From Alishewanella tabrizica (GTDB taxonomy: Bacteria > Pseudomonadota > Gammaproteobacteria > Enterobacterales > Alteromonadaceae), in the NCBI RefSeq assembly GCF_014652375.1, contig NZ_BMYR01000010.1, positions 62,001 to 126,000 on the forward strand: 64,000 bases of DNA, given 5' to 3'. The position numbers and the translations under genes are program-made. Numbering within the stretch: the first letter of the stretch is position 1; each line of letters begins with the position of its first letter. The notes under the pieces are model-generated. The model was not told where the DNA came from and made no database searches. It was given only the letters and a program-made list of their open reading frames with translations. Below, one piece after another: positions 1 to 9,700 of this stretch.

Positions 1-137
1 ACGGTATTTATGTAATTAAATTACCAACTATCGGGTAATCTTTGCCAAAAGAACGATTTTGAGGTATCGTTTTCGTAATTTTTCTACAATTGTGCTTTAA
101 AGTCGCTATCTGCGCGGACAAAACCTTAGGATTGGCA

Positions 138-2621
138 ATGAAAAAGACCTCAACAGCTAAAACGGCCCAAGCCGCCGTGACTGCGACAGAGCAGTTAAAA
201 GAACGCATCGTAAAGCATCTCCATTCAACTTTGGGTACTGATTTAAACAAAGCCAATCATCAAGCTTGGTGGCGTGCCACCTGTGCTGCAGTAAATGAGC
301 AAGTATTTGATGGTTTACGCACTACCCAACGCACCCATTATGAGCAAGATACCCGGGCATTGCACTATTTTAGCCTTGAGTACCTTATGGGGCGGATGTT
401 TAGTAACAACCTACATAACTTAGGTTTATACGAGCAAGCCAAGTTGGCGTTAGCCGAACTTGGTATGGACATTGCCGATCTAGAAGATCAAGAAGAAGAC
501 ATGGCGCTGGGTAACGGCGGTCTTGGTCGATTAGCGGCGTGCTTTATTGAATCGTTGGCGACGTTAAATTACCCAGCCATTGGTTACGGCATTCATTACG
601 AAAACGGTTTATTTCAACAAAGCTTCCAAGATGGCCGACAAATCGAGCGGCCTGATAGCTGGCGTGAGTATGGTAATCCGTGGGAAATTTGTCGGCCTGA
701 GTCGGTCCAAGAAATTGCGGTCTATGGCTATGTTGAGACCGTGTATGATTTACAAGGCCAGATGAAAAAAGTATGGCACCCAGGGCGTATTATCAAAGGC
801 GTGCCATGGGATATTCCGATTGTGGGATATGACGGCAGCTCAGTGAACGTCCTGCGTTTGTGGGAGAGCCGTGCCAGTGACTTCTTCAACTGGGATGTGT
901 TTAACTCTGGCGGTTACATTGATGCCGCACGCGAAAACGTTGAAGCCGAAAATATTTCAAAAGTCCTTTATCCCAACGATGAAACGGATGCCGGTAAAGA
1001 ACTGCGGTTAATTCAGCAATACTTTTTTTGCTCGTGTTCATTAAAAGATATTATTCGTCGTTATAAACGCCGTCATGCTGATGATTGGAGCTATTTTGCT
1101 AAGCAAGTCGTGATTCAATTAAATGACACGCACCCAGCAGTAGCTATTCCTGAATTAATGCGTATTTTGGTCGATCGGGCTGAAATGGCGTGGGATGACG
1201 CTTGGGCTATTTGTCAGCAAGTGTTTGCCTACACTAACCATACTTTACTGCCAGAAGCGCTAGAGAAATGGCCGTTACGGTTATTTGAAAAAGTATTACC
1301 ACGGCATATTGAAATTATCTATGAAATTAACCGTCGCTTCTTGGTTGAGCAGGTTGATGTGTTATGGCCGGGTGATGATGAGAAAAAGCGCAAGCTGTCC
1401 ATCATTGAAGAAGGTCATGAGCCCATGGTTCGGATGGGGCACTTGTCGGTAGTGGGTTCGTTTAAAGTGAATGGAGTAGCAGAAATCCATTCAAAATTGG
1501 TGAAGTCAGATCTGTTTCCAGAAATGGTAGCATTGTGGCCCGATAAGTTTACCAATGTCACTAACGGTGTTACCCCGCGTCGTTGGTTGAAAGCCTGTAA
1601 TCCGCGTTTAGCGAAGCTTTTAGATGAAAAAGTGGGCACGGATTGGCCAAACGATCTGAAAAAGCTACAAAAGCTGGCTGAGCATGCCAAAGATCCACAA
1701 ATGCAAGACAGCTTTATGGCGATTAAACAGCAAAACAAAGCCGATTTAGCCACTGTGATCAAAAAACTGACGCGGATTGATGTAGATCCCGCGGCTATGT
1801 TTGATATTCAAATTAAGCGTTTACATGAATATAAGCGTCAGCATTTGAATTTATTACATATTTTGGCGTTGTATCGTCGTATTTTACAAAATCCAGATTA
1901 TGATATGGTGCCACGCGTATTCCTGTTTGGCGCTAAAGCGGCACCGGGGTATAAGTTAGCCAAAGAAATTATCTATGCTATTAATAAGGTCGCCGAGAAA
2001 ATTAACCACGATAAACGGGTTAAAAACCGGATTAAAGTGGTGTTTATGCCAAATTATCGGGTGACCTTAGCGGAGAAGATGATTCCAGCGGCAGATGTTT
2101 CTGAGCAAATTTCTACTGCAGGCAAAGAAGCGTCAGGTACCGGTAATATGAAACTGGCGTTAAACGGTGCCTTAACTGTAGGAACGCTAGACGGTGCTAA
2201 TATTGAAATTGCTGAAGAAGTTGGCGAAGACAATATTGCGATCTTTGGGTTAACGGTAGATGAAGTTAAGGCCCTGCATGCGAAGGGATACAACAGTTAT
2301 GAGTATTATCATAATAATCCTGAGGTAAAGGCTATCTTAGATTGGTTAGAAACCGATTACTTTACCCCAGGTAAGCCAGGTGAATTAGCTGCTATTAAAC
2401 GCAGTTTGTTAGAAGGCGGTGATCCGTATTTAGTGTTAGCGGATTTTGAGTCTTATGTTGCTGCTCAGCAAAAACTCGATACCTGGTACCGGGATAAGTC
2501 GTTGTGGGCAGAAAAAGCGATCCTCAATACCGCGTCAGTGGGTAAATTCACCTCAGATCGTTCTATTGAAGATTACGTGGAACGGGTATGGAATTTAACC
2601 TCGTGTACAATTCGCGCGTGA
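138..2621 (+). CDS. glgP: Glycogen/maltodextrin phosphorylase
   Basis: Cytoplasmic PLP enzyme that releases glucose-1-phosphate from the ends of alpha-1,4-glucans. The 827-residue product has the usual family length. The active-site motif EASGTGNMK is present with the PLP-binding lysine at residue 672, and the surrounding block [16 protein letters not shown] is typical. An in-frame ATG at position 90 would add 16 residues, but the ATG at 138 has an AGGA about six bases upstream and gives the normal N-terminus, so it is preferred. No other glycogen gene lies in the window, so it appears to be a single-gene unit closed by the terminator at 2659-2686. Confidence 0.95.
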   Translation: MKKTSTAKTAQAAVTATEQLKERIVKHLHSTLGTDLNKANHQAWWRATCAAVNEQVFDGLRTTQRTHYEQDTRALHYFSLEYLMGRMFSNNLHNLGLYEQAKLALAELGMDIADLEDQEEDMALGNGGLGRLAACFIESLATLNYPAIGYGIHYENGLFQQSFQDGRQIERPDSWREYGNPWEICRPESVQEIAVYGYVETVYDLQGQMKKVWHPGRIIKGVPWDIPIVGYDGSSVNVLRLWESRASDFFNWDVFNSGGYIDAARENVEAENISKVLYPNDETDAGKELRLIQQYFFCSCSLKDIIRRYKRRHADDWSYFAKQVVIQLNDTHPAVAIPELMRILVDRAEMAWDDAWAICQQVFAYTNHTLLPEALEKWPLRLFEKVLPRHIEIIYEINRRFLVEQVDVLWPGDDEKKRKLSIIEEGHEPMVRMGHLSVVGSFKVNGVAEIHSKLVKSDLFPEMVALWPDKFTNVTNGVTPRRWLKACNPRLAKLLDEKVGTDWPNDLKKLQKLAEHAKDPQMQDSFMAIKQQNKADLATVIKKLTRIDVDPAAMFDIQIKRLHEYKRQHLNLLHILALYRRILQNPDYDMVPRVFLFGAKAAPGYKLAKEIIYAINKVAEKINHDKRVKNRIKVVFMPNYRVTLAEKMIPAADVSEQISTAGKEASGTGNMKLALNGALTVGTLDGANIEIAEEVGEDNIAIFGLTVDEVKALHAKGYNSYEYYHNNPEVKAILDWLETDYFTPGKPGELAAIKRSLLEGGDPYLVLADFESYVAAQQKLDTWYRDKSLWAEKAILNTASVGKFTSDRSIEDYVERVWNLTSCTIRA

Positions 2622-2658
2622 TTTTGCAGGCGCGTATACGCGCTGATTAATACCCCCG

Positions 2659-2686
2659 AAAACGGCAGCCTGATGGCTGCCGTTTT
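2659..2686 (+). terminator. Rho-independent terminator after glgP
   Basis: Stem AACGGCAGCC / GGCTGCCGTT with a TGAT loop, followed by a run of T, 37 bases after the glgP stop codon. Confidence 0.9.
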
Positions 2687-2810
2687 TATATATTAACAAA
2701 TGCGAACTTATACTGTCGGTAATCCTTTCAGGTAGAAAGATATAAAAGGCTCGAAAATTCACGGCTGTTACATTATGCTGCCCAAAGATTTGGTTGCTAA
2801 AGCGTAAATT

Positions 2811-3692
2811 ATGCGTGTTCTGTGGTTGATAATGGTGCTGTTATTGCTGCCTTTTTGGGGAAGCACCCGAGATAACGATATAAAAAGTATTCAATGGGCG
2901 ATTAATGACGCACCGCCTTTTCATATCATTGATGGCCCTTACCAAGGTTTAGGCATTTGTGATGTGCTTATCGATGCGGTACATCGGGCTTTGCCAGACG
3001 TGCGTCGAAGCGTTTGGCTGATGCCACATCCGCGGATCTCTGCAGCCTTAGAAGAGGGGATCGGTTTGTGTTTTCCCTGTATGATTTACAAAGGAACGCA
3101 CGATAAGGTTGCCTTTTACTCTATGCCAACACACATGTATCAGCCTCATCACGTTATTACCACCGCAGAGAAGGCCACTATGCTTAGCCAAAAATTTGGT
3201 GAGCCATTACAGTTTGCCAAGCTTATCGCTGATAATACCTTGCGTTTTGGCTATCCAGCGGGACGCCGTTACAGTGTGTTACAAACGTTATTAGAGCAAT
3301 ACCCACCGTTTTTAGCGCGGCCAGGTAGTGGCGGGGCGATAGCTATTATGCAAATGATTAAAGCGGATCGGCTCGATTACACCTTGGATTATCCTATTGT
3401 CGCCAATTATTTTCAGCAAAGTGGTAAAGGACACCTTACTGCTTTGCCACTGCACGAAAATGCAGATCAGCATGTTGCCGGCGCGGTGGGATGTGCCAGA
3501 ACATCCTGGGGGAATGCTGTGTTAAATAAAATTAATAGCGTGATGCCGCAAGTGCGCCAAGATCCGGCTTTTCTTCAAGTTTTAACCTTATGGGCGGGTG
3601 CCGACGCTGTAAATTATCTTAAGTTAAATCAGCAGTTTTTAGCACAACCTGAGTATAACCAATCTGAGTTACCTGCGAGCAAACCAGAATAA
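2811..3692 (+). CDS. Periplasmic solute-binding-protein-like protein (TIGR02285-type)
   Basis: A 293-residue protein with a hydrophobic N-terminal segment (residues 3-18, signal peptide or anchor), followed by the fold of a family 3 extracellular solute-binding protein. The opening WAINDAPPFHI followed by GPYQGLGICDVLI resembles the start of the amino-acid-binding SBP superfamily, as seen in the TIGR02285 group. There are no permease or ATPase genes beside it, so it may act as a stand-alone ligand-binding or sensory protein rather than part of a transporter. The ligand is unknown. The start lacks a strong ribosome-binding site, but no better start was found. Confidence 0.7.
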   Translation: MRVLWLIMVLLLLPFWGSTRDNDIKSIQWAINDAPPFHIIDGPYQGLGICDVLIDAVHRALPDVRRSVWLMPHPRISAALEEGIGLCFPCMIYKGTHDKVAFYSMPTHMYQPHHVITTAEKATMLSQKFGEPLQFAKLIADNTLRFGYPAGRRYSVLQTLLEQYPPFLARPGSGGAIAIMQMIKADRLDYTLDYPIVANYFQQSGKGHLTALPLHENADQHVAGAVGCARTSWGNAVLNKINSVMPQVRQDPAFLQVLTLWAGADAVNYLKLNQQFLAQPEYNQSELPASKPE

Positions 3693-3748
3693 TAGAACGA
3701 ATGGTATTGACCGCGAATGATAATCATACAAAACGAGGAGCATAACAG

Positions 3749-4786
3749 ATGATTGCGCAGCAGTTACGTGACAGCGGAGAGTTTCTCGCCCTTACTTTGG
3801 CGCATCCTGACGGTTTATCGCCTTGCCATTTTACGTTGAGCAACGGCACTCATGTTGAAATATGGGATACTGGGGTGATTTATTTTCAGCCACCGCAGTA
3901 TGGACAACACGATATTGTGCTCAGTTGTGGTATTCATGGTAATGAAACCGCGCCAATAGAGCTGTGTGCCGACATTGTACGTGATATTTTGACTGAAAAG
4001 TTACTCTTGGCTGAGCGGCTTTTAGTCTTATTTGGTAACCCTGCAGCCATTAATCTTGGCAAACGTGAAGTCACCGAAAACCTTAATCGGTTGTTCTCTG
4101 GGCATCATAGTAAAGGTGCAGGGCTGATTAATGCTGAGCGGCAGCGTGCGAAAGCATTAGAAATTTATGTTAGCCGATTTTATCAGCATACCGAACAGCC
4201 GCGACAACGTTATTTATATGATTTGCACACGGCTATTCGCGGCTCGCGGTTTGAAAAATTTGCCGTCTATCCCTATTTGCATGGCCAACCTTGGCGTAAG
4301 CAGCAATTAGAGTTTTTGGCAGCCTGTGATGTACATACTGTACTACTAATGCAGTCTGCCGCCAGTACCTTTAGTTATTATGCGTCTAATGCTCATGGTG
4401 CGGATGCCTTTACTATCGAGCTTGGTAAAGTAAGGCCTTTTGGGCAAAACGACATGCGTCGGTTTGCACAGGCAAACACCACGTTGCGCGCCTTGCTTAC
4501 GGCGACATTGCCAGAATTACCTGCCTTTGAGAGCATCGATTTTAACATTTATGACGTTTATCGCGCGATTAATAAGCAAACGCAAGATTTCAAATTACAT
4601 TTTGCCGACGATGTGGAAAATTTCACCAGCTATCCTATTGGAACATTGTTAGCTACCGATGGCGATATCGAGTATCGGGTTGAACGTGAGGGTGAAGCGC
4701 TAATATTTCCAAATGCCAAAGTAGCCATTGGTCAGCGTGCGATCTTAATGGTCGTTCCGAAGAGTATTACTGCACATCTTAAGTGA
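3749..4786 (+). CDS. astE: Succinylglutamate desuccinylase
   Basis: Last step of the arginine succinyltransferase (AST) pathway: hydrolysis of N-succinylglutamate to glutamate and succinate. The 345-residue protein belongs to the zinc carboxypeptidase-like AstE/AspA family. The zinc motif CGIHGNETAP gives His and Glu ligands near residues 61-64, and the later motif DLHTAIRGSRFEKF supplies the third ligand and substrate contacts. A strong GAGGAG-type ribosome-binding site lies before the ATG. In many gammaproteobacteria astE closes an astCADBE operon. Here it stands alone, and astA lies 35 kb away in the same window. Confidence 0.93.
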   Translation: MIAQQLRDSGEFLALTLAHPDGLSPCHFTLSNGTHVEIWDTGVIYFQPPQYGQHDIVLSCGIHGNETAPIELCADIVRDILTEKLLLAERLLVLFGNPAAINLGKREVTENLNRLFSGHHSKGAGLINAERQRAKALEIYVSRFYQHTEQPRQRYLYDLHTAIRGSRFEKFAVYPYLHGQPWRKQQLEFLAACDVHTVLLMQSAASTFSYYASNAHGADAFTIELGKVRPFGQNDMRRFAQANTTLRALLTATLPELPAFESIDFNIYDVYRAINKQTQDFKLHFADDVENFTSYPIGTLLATDGDIEYRVEREGEALIFPNAKVAIGQRAILMVVPKSITAHLK

Positions 4787-4830
4787 AACATACTGCTTTT
4801 TGTGTGGGTTACTTTACGAAAAGTAAATAT

Positions 4831-4864
4831 AACCTGACAGTGTGTTGCGCTGTCAGGTTTTTTT
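4831..4864 (+). terminator. Rho-independent terminator after astE
   Basis: Stem AACCTGACA / TGTCAGGTT with an 11-base loop, followed by a T-run. It separates astE from the bkd operon. Confidence 0.9.
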
Positions 4865-5027
4865 ATGCCAGTCGCTGGTTGCAATGCAGTTTACGTAAAG
4901 GTAAAGTCAGGCGCAAAAAATTAGACTTGCGACGTGCACATTCAGGGGTAATTCGCATCTAAACCTAAAATAACGAGTTAAGCTTCTTTCTTAATCAAAA
5001 ACCAAATTAACAACCAAGAGACGCCTT

Positions 5028-6212
5028 ATGACTAATCCAAATAACGCCACCATTACCACGGTGCATCGTGCTGCGTTCACAGCCGGTGACGCGTTAAAAA
5101 TACCGACCTCAAGGATCCTAAAAGACGATGGTAACCTGTATGACGGGGCTGAGTTACCTACGTTAGATCAAGCCACAGCGCTAAAGATGTACGATACCAT
5201 GGTATTTACCCGAGTATTAGACGAGCGTATGTTGGCGGCGCAGCGCCAAGGGCGTATCAGTTTTTATATGCAGTGTTTAGGTGAAGAAGGTGCCACCGTT
5301 GGCAGCGCCGCGGCGTTGACTGAGCAAGATATGATCATGGCGCAGTATCGCGAGCAGGGTGCTTTACGCTATCGTGGTTTTAGCTTAGAACAGTTTATGA
5401 ATCAGCTGTTTTCAAACGAGTTAGACTTAGGCAAAGGGCGGCAAATGCCGGTGCATTATGGCAGTCAGGCCATTAATTACATGACGATTTCCTCCCCGTT
5501 AGGTACACAAATCCCGCAAGCCAGTGGCTATGCGTATGCCCAAAAATTGCGCGGCTTAGACGCCATTACCTTGTGTTATTTTGGTGAAGGTGCTGCGTCG
5601 GAAGGTGACTTTCATGCGGGCATGAATATGGCCGCGGTGCACAAAGCACCCGTTATTTTCTTTTGTCGTAATAATGGCTATGCCATTTCTACTCCCGCGA
5701 ATGAACAATTTGTTGGGGATGGCATCGCGTGTCGTGGTGTTGGCTATGGTATGAAAACCTTGCGCGTAGATGGCGCCGATATTCTGGCTGTCTATCAAGC
5801 AACGAAAATGGCTCGCGAGTACGCCTTGGCGCACCATGAGCCGGTATTAATTGAATCTATTGCCTACCGTTTGGGCGCGCATTCCTCTTCTGATGATCCG
5901 AGTGGTTATCGTTCAAAAGAAGAAGAAGCCTTATGGCGTAAGAACGATCCAATCGCGCGCTTCAAAGCTTGGCTGTTACGCCAAGGTTGGTTAGATGAAG
6001 CCGCTGATAAGGCGAAAACTGAGCAATTACGGGTTGATATTTTAGATGCGTTAAAAGTGGCAGAGAAAGTGGCTAAACCTGGTATTGAGCATTTAATTTC
6101 GGATGTTTACGCCGAACCCATCCCAGCGTTACAGCAACAATTAGACGAGTTAAAGCAACATATCCGTAAATACCCGGATGCGTACCCCATTACTGCCGGG
6201 AGATTTGAATAA
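5028..6212 (+). CDS. Branched-chain 2-oxoacid dehydrogenase E1 alpha subunit
   Basis: Thiamine-diphosphate-binding half of the E1 decarboxylase, which acts on 2-oxoacids from valine, leucine and isoleucine and passes the acyl group to E2. It has 394 residues. The ThDP/Mg motif starts with GEG at residues 186-188 and ends with NN at 215-216, the normal spacing of about 30. The loop with [14 protein letters not shown] matches the BCKDH phosphorylation-loop region. The block [12 protein letters not shown] is closer to BCKDH than to pyruvate dehydrogenase E1 alpha. It is the first gene of a three-gene operon, and its stop codon overlaps the next start by one base (TAATG). Confidence 0.92.
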   Translation: MTNPNNATITTVHRAAFTAGDALKIPTSRILKDDGNLYDGAELPTLDQATALKMYDTMVFTRVLDERMLAAQRQGRISFYMQCLGEEGATVGSAAALTEQDMIMAQYREQGALRYRGFSLEQFMNQLFSNELDLGKGRQMPVHYGSQAINYMTISSPLGTQIPQASGYAYAQKLRGLDAITLCYFGEGAASEGDFHAGMNMAAVHKAPVIFFCRNNGYAISTPANEQFVGDGIACRGVGYGMKTLRVDGADILAVYQATKMAREYALAHHEPVLIESIAYRLGAHSSSDDPSGYRSKEEEALWRKNDPIARFKAWLLRQGWLDEAADKAKTEQLRVDILDALKVAEKVAKPGIEHLISDVYAEPIPALQQQLDELKQHIRKYPDAYPITAGRFE

Positions 6213-7189
6213 TGGCAAAAATGAATATGTTACAGGCCATTAATAATGCCTTAGATTTGGCCATGGCCAAAGATGATGGTGTAGTGTGTTTTGGCGAAGA
6301 CGTTGGTCATTTTGGTGGGGTATTTCGTGCTACCAGTAAACTACAAGAAAAATACGGTAAAGCACGGTGTTTTAATACGCCGCTAACCGAGCAGGGCATT
6401 GCCGGTTTTGCTAATGGTATGGCGTCTCAAGGCATGAAGCCGGTCGCTGAGATCCAGTTTGCAGACTACATTTTTCCAGCCTTTGATCAAATCGTTAATG
6501 AAACGGCGAAATTCCGTTACCGTTCAGGTAATGAATTTAATGTTGGCGGATTAGTCTTCCGTACGCCTTATGGCGGTGGTATTGCGGGTGGCCATTATCA
6601 TAGCCAAAGCCCAGAGGCCTACTTTGCGCACACTCCAGGTTTAAAAATCGTGGTGCCTCGTGATCCGCATCAAGCGAAAGGATTACTACTGGCCGCTATC
6701 GCCTGTCCAGATCCGGTTATTTTCTTTGAACCGAAAAAACTGTATCGCGCCTCAATCGGCGAAGTACCAGAAGAGTACTACGAGCTGCCGATTGGTAAAG
6801 CGGAAGTGCTACAACAAGGTAAAGACGTTACCGTATTGGCTTGGGGCGCGCAGATGGAAATTGTGCAAAAAGCCGTGGATATGGCTGCAGAGCATGGCGT
6901 GTCGTGTGAAGTCATTGATCTGCGCAGCATACTGCCGTGGGATGCCGATACGGTGGCCGACTCAGTGAAGAAAACCGGCCGTTTAGTGATTAACCACGAA
7001 GCCCCGTTAACGGGCGGTTTTGCTGGTGAAATCGCTGCTACTATCCAGAAAATGTGTTTTTTACATTTAGAAAGCCCCATTGAGCGAGTGTGTGGTTTAG
7101 ATACGCCTTACCCGTTGGCCCTTGAGAAAGAATATGTGGCCGATCATCTGAAAACATTCGAAGCCATTATGCGCTCGGTTAACTTTTAA
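6212..7189 (+). CDS. Branched-chain 2-oxoacid dehydrogenase E1 beta subunit
   Basis: Transketolase-like beta subunit that completes the alpha2-beta2 E1 heterotetramer. It is 325 residues long, the standard length. Recognisable blocks are the [14 protein letters not shown] start, [18 protein letters not shown], and the C-terminal domain (about residues 200-320) ending in [17 protein letters not shown]. It is translationally coupled to E1 alpha through the TAATG overlap and is followed after ten bases by the E2 gene. Confidence 0.93.
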   Translation: MAKMNMLQAINNALDLAMAKDDGVVCFGEDVGHFGGVFRATSKLQEKYGKARCFNTPLTEQGIAGFANGMASQGMKPVAEIQFADYIFPAFDQIVNETAKFRYRSGNEFNVGGLVFRTPYGGGIAGGHYHSQSPEAYFAHTPGLKIVVPRDPHQAKGLLLAAIACPDPVIFFEPKKLYRASIGEVPEEYYELPIGKAEVLQQGKDVTVLAWGAQMEIVQKAVDMAAEHGVSCEVIDLRSILPWDADTVADSVKKTGRLVINHEAPLTGGFAGEIAATIQKMCFLHLESPIERVCGLDTPYPLALEKEYVADHLKTFEAIMRSVNF

Positions 7190-7199
7190 GGGGTTTTCG

Positions 7200-8957
7200 A
7201 TGAAACTGGATTTTATTTTACCGGATATCGGGGAAGGTATTGTTGAGTGCGAAATTGTTGAATGGCTGGTCAAAGAAGGCGAATTAATCAGTGAAGATCA
7301 ACCGGTCTGTGATGTAATGACCGATAAAGCCTTGGTGCAAATTCCTGCCGTGCATAGTGGGGTTGTCAGCAAACTCTATTATGCAAAAGGCGATATTGCT
7401 AAAGTGCATGCGCCTTTATTTGAAATGCACCTGACTGTGGACACTACTGCTCAGGGGGCAGATCACGATCTGACCCCCATGGTCCCAGGGGCGGCGGCTT
7501 CGGCGGTTGCTTCGGGGTCAGTAGCAGCTTCGGGGTCAGATCACGATCTGACCCCGAAGGTCAGCGAAGTCACGAATGCCAGCACAGCAACCGGCGAAAT
7601 CACTGAAGACTTTATTCTTCCTGATATCGGCGAAGGTATTGTTGAGTGTGAAATTGTTGATTGGCTAGTAGCAGAAGGCGATAACATCGAGGAAGATCAG
7701 CCCGTCTGTGATGTGATGACTGATAAAGCCTTAGTGCAAATCCCGGCTAAATACGCTGGTGTGGTTAGCAAGCTGTATTACGCTAAAGGCGATATTGCCA
7801 AAGTACATGCGCCGTTGTTCGCGATTCGCCGGCAAGGCGAAGCAGCAGCATCGGCAGCAGCTTCGGGGGCGGCTTTGGGGTCAGATCATGATCTGACCCC
7901 GAAGGTTCCAGGGTCAGCAGCACCTTCGGGGTCGGCTTTGGGGTCAGATCACGATCTGACCCCGAAGGTTCCCGCCAACAGTGCTGCTGCCAAGGGCGTT
8001 AAAGCTTTAGCCAGCCCAGCGGTGCGCCGTTTAGCGCGTGAACTGAGTATCGATATTCAGCTAGTACCAGGTTCTGGCGAAAAAGGTCGGGTATTTAAAG
8101 ATGATGTGCATGCCTTTGCCAAAGGCGGTGCGGCTTTAGCAGCTTCAACTTCCGGGTCAGGTACAGTTTCAGCTTATGGGGCCGCCGCAGCTTCAGGGGC
8201 AGGTGCAGCTTCAACTTCGGGGTCAGATCATGATCTGACCCCGAAGGCTGCGAGTAACCGCGTAGAGCCAATCCGTGGCATTAAAGCAGCGATGGCGCGG
8301 CAAATGAGCGAATCGGTTTCGACTATTCCGCACTTTACTTACTGCGAAGAAATTGATTTAACCGAGCTGATCGCGCTGCGTAATCAACTAAAAGATCAGT
8401 ACGCTAAGCAGGGCGTTAAGTTGACGATGATGCCATTCTTTATGAAGGCCTTATCGCTGGCGATAAACGAATTCCCGGTAATGAATAGCCAGCCAAATGC
8501 TGACTGTACTGAGCTAACCTACTTTAGCGCACACAATATTGGCGTAGCGGTCGATTCAAAAGTGGGATTGTTGGTACCTAATGTCAAAGGCTGTGAGCAA
8601 AAATCCATTATCGATATTGCCAACGCCTTAAGCAAGCTCACTGATTCAGCCCGTGAGGGTAGGGTAAGCCCCGCCGATCTAAAAGGCGGCACCATTACCA
8701 TCAGCAACATCGGCGCTATTGGCGGCACAGTCGCAACGCCCATCATCAATAAACCGGAAGTGGCGATTGTCGCATTGGGTAAGGTACAAGCCTTACCACG
8801 GTTTGATGCGAATGGTCAGGTAGTCGCGCGGCAAATCATGCAAATTAGCTGGTCAGGCGATCATCGTATTATCGACGGCGGCACCATTGCGCGTTTTACC
8901 AATCTCTGGAAGCAATACCTAGAACAACCCAGCAGCATGTTAGTGGCAATGCGCTAA
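7200..8957 (+). CDS. Dihydrolipoamide acyltransferase E2 with two lipoyl domains and a repeat-invaded linker
   Basis: Core acyltransferase of the branched-chain 2-oxoacid dehydrogenase complex, 585 residues. Domains in order: lipoyl domain 1 (about 1-80, lipoylated Lys43 in the TDKA motif), linker, lipoyl domain 2 (about 138-215, Lys176), linker, E3-binding domain (about 265-305) and catalytic domain (about 355-585). The catalytic motif GDHRIIDG supplies His555 and Asp559. The linkers contain five copies of the peptide (G)SDHDLTP, each encoded by a palindromic repeat also found between genes. Ala/Ser/Gly-rich linkers are normal in E2; this repeated charged peptide is not. A strong AAGGGG ribosome-binding site precedes the ATG. 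No E3 (lpd) gene follows, so E3 is presumably shared with other complexes. Confidence 0.93.
   Translation: MKLDFILPDIGEGIVECEIVEWLVKEGELISEDQPVCDVMTDKALVQIPAVHSGVVSKLYYAKGDIAKVHAPLFEMHLTVDTTAQGADHDLTPMVPGAAASAVASGSVAASGSDHDLTPKVSEVTNASTATGEITEDFILPDIGEGIVECEIVDWLVAEGDNIEEDQPVCDVMTDKALVQIPAKYAGVVSKLYYAKGDIAKVHAPLFAIRRQGEAAASAAASGAALGSDHDLTPKVPGSAAPSGSALGSDHDLTPKVPANSAAAKGVKALASPAVRRLARELSIDIQLVPGSGEKGRVFKDDVHAFAKGGAALAASTSGSGTVSAYGAAAASGAGAASTSGSDHDLTPKAASNRVEPIRGIKAAMARQMSESVSTIPHFTYCEEIDLTELIALRNQLKDQYAKQGVKLTMMPFFMKALSLAINEFPVMNSQPNADCTELTYFSAHNIGVAVDSKVGLLVPNVKGCEQKSIIDIANALSKLTDSAREGRVSPADLKGGTITISNIGAIGGTVATPIINKPEVAIVALGKVQALPRFDANGQVVARQIMQISWSGDHRIIDGGTIARFTNLWKQYLEQPSSMLVAMR
7454..7478. 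repeat. Palindromic repeat copy 1 (in E2 coding sequence, degenerate)
   Basis: Diverged copy of the 32-bp palindrome. GGGGGCAGATCACGATCTG plus CCCCC encodes GADHDLTP in the inter-lipoyl linker, and the outer CTTC/GAAG arms are lost. Confidence 0.8.
7528..7559. repeat. Palindromic repeat copy 2 (in E2 coding sequence)
   Basis: 32-bp unit made of half-site CTTCGGGGTCAGATCA and its reverse complement, with one central change (CAC for CAT) that is synonymous for His. It encodes SGSDHDLTPK. A truncated half copy (CTTCGGGGTCAG) lies just upstream at 7510-7521. Confidence 0.95.
7873..7904. repeat. Palindromic repeat copy 3 (in E2 coding sequence)
   Basis: Same 32-bp unit with CTTT in place of CTTC in the left arm, changing Ser to Leu in the encoded LGSDHDLTPK. 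It lies in the linker after lipoyl domain 2. Confidence 0.95.
7936..7967. repeat. Palindromic repeat copy 4 (in E2 coding sequence)
   Basis: Exactly 63 bp (21 codons) downstream of copy 3 with similar flanks, so probably a local tandem duplication of copy 3. It carries the CAC central variant. Confidence 0.95.
8215..8246. repeat. Palindromic repeat copy 5 (in E2 coding sequence)
   Basis: Perfect 32-bp palindrome in the linker between the E3-binding domain and the catalytic domain, encoding SGSDHDLTPK. Confidence 0.95.
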
Positions 8958-8997
8958 GCGTTTCGTGCGAGATTGACAACCTTCAGCAACCTTCAGC

Positions 8998-9035
8998 AAC
9001 CTTCGGGGTCAGATCATGATCTGACCCCGAAGGTT
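8998..9035. repeat. Palindromic repeat copy 6 (intergenic, 38-bp perfect palindrome)
   Basis: The most complete copy: AAC plus the 32-bp core plus GTT, perfectly symmetrical over 38 bases, 40 bp after the E2 stop codon. Two short direct repeats, CAACCTTCAG, precede it and echo its left arm. As RNA it would form a very stable hairpin with no T-run, so it may also limit read-through or protect the E2 mRNA 3' end. Confidence 0.95.
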
Positions 9036-9060
9036 GATTCATGAGATCGTTGACGCTGAA

Positions 9061-9555
9061 ATGGAATATAAAAAACATGGTGTTGTTAATACGGCGATAG
9101 AAGCTAGCCTGCACAGGATGATGGCTTATATTGCCTACGGTATTGAGTATGGCGATTTATCTCCTGCACATACTTATTTAAGCTTTACCTCAACAACAAG
9201 CTTTCCTTTGGCGTTACGTGATTATTTAACCTCAACAACCACGAATAACGTTTCGCACTATGTTGATGAACTAAATCAGATCATTGAAAAGGCGCGTAGC
9301 AAACACGCTATTACTTTACCCACAGTAAACGAATTACCCAAAGCCGCAAAGCATCAATTCGAAAGTAGATTAGCACGTCTGTATATTGATTTTCCCGCAG
9401 AAATGGAAAGTTTACAGCTTAGCTTGGTAACAAGCGTAGGGGCGCGTTTGACGCCATCTGACTGTGTTAAACAACAAATCACGTTTTTTAGTGAGCTTGA
9501 GCAACGTTTCCGCGAACATTTTAAATCAGCTAACCTCGAAGAAATCGTTGAGTAA
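9061..9555 (+). CDS. Hypothetical protein, unrecognised
   Basis: A 164-residue open frame from the ATG at 9061. The frame also stays open back to a TTG at 9034 inside the right arm of palindromic repeat copy 6, so the true start is uncertain. No signal peptide or membrane segment is evident. The sequence is mixed alpha-helical, with a run of Ser/Thr around residues 40-65. Codon usage looks like that of a real gene, and no competing frame exists. I do not recognise the family. Because the repeat sits directly on its 5' end, the gene may have lost its original start or promoter. Confidence 0.5.
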   Translation: MEYKKHGVVNTAIEASLHRMMAYIAYGIEYGDLSPAHTYLSFTSTTSFPLALRDYLTSTTTNNVSHYVDELNQIIEKARSKHAITLPTVNELPKAAKHQFESRLARLYIDFPAEMESLQLSLVTSVGARLTPSDCVKQQITFFSELEQRFREHFKSANLEEIVE

Positions 9556-9643
9556 GCTTGGTATCGGATAACATCGATATCGAGGGCATTGCTAAATTCA
9601 GAAACGTCGTGGGTAAAATCAAAACGTCTGTTGCAATACTACT

Positions 9644-9671
9644 TTGACATTTTAGGTACTGGTGATATGGT
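9644..9671 (+). promoter_or_regulatory. Putative sigma-70 promoter for the protease-FHA operon
   Basis: TTGACA at 9644-9649, a 16-base spacer, and TATGGT at 9666-9671. The predicted transcript start is about 23 bases before the ATG at 9701. Confidence 0.5.
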
Positions 9672-9700
9672 AAATCACGCTTATTTTTGGAGTGATCAGG

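Noticed and set aside
4865-5027. Promoter of the bkd operon
   Set aside because: A TTGCGA box is present near 4926 but no convincing -10 box at proper spacing; left out.
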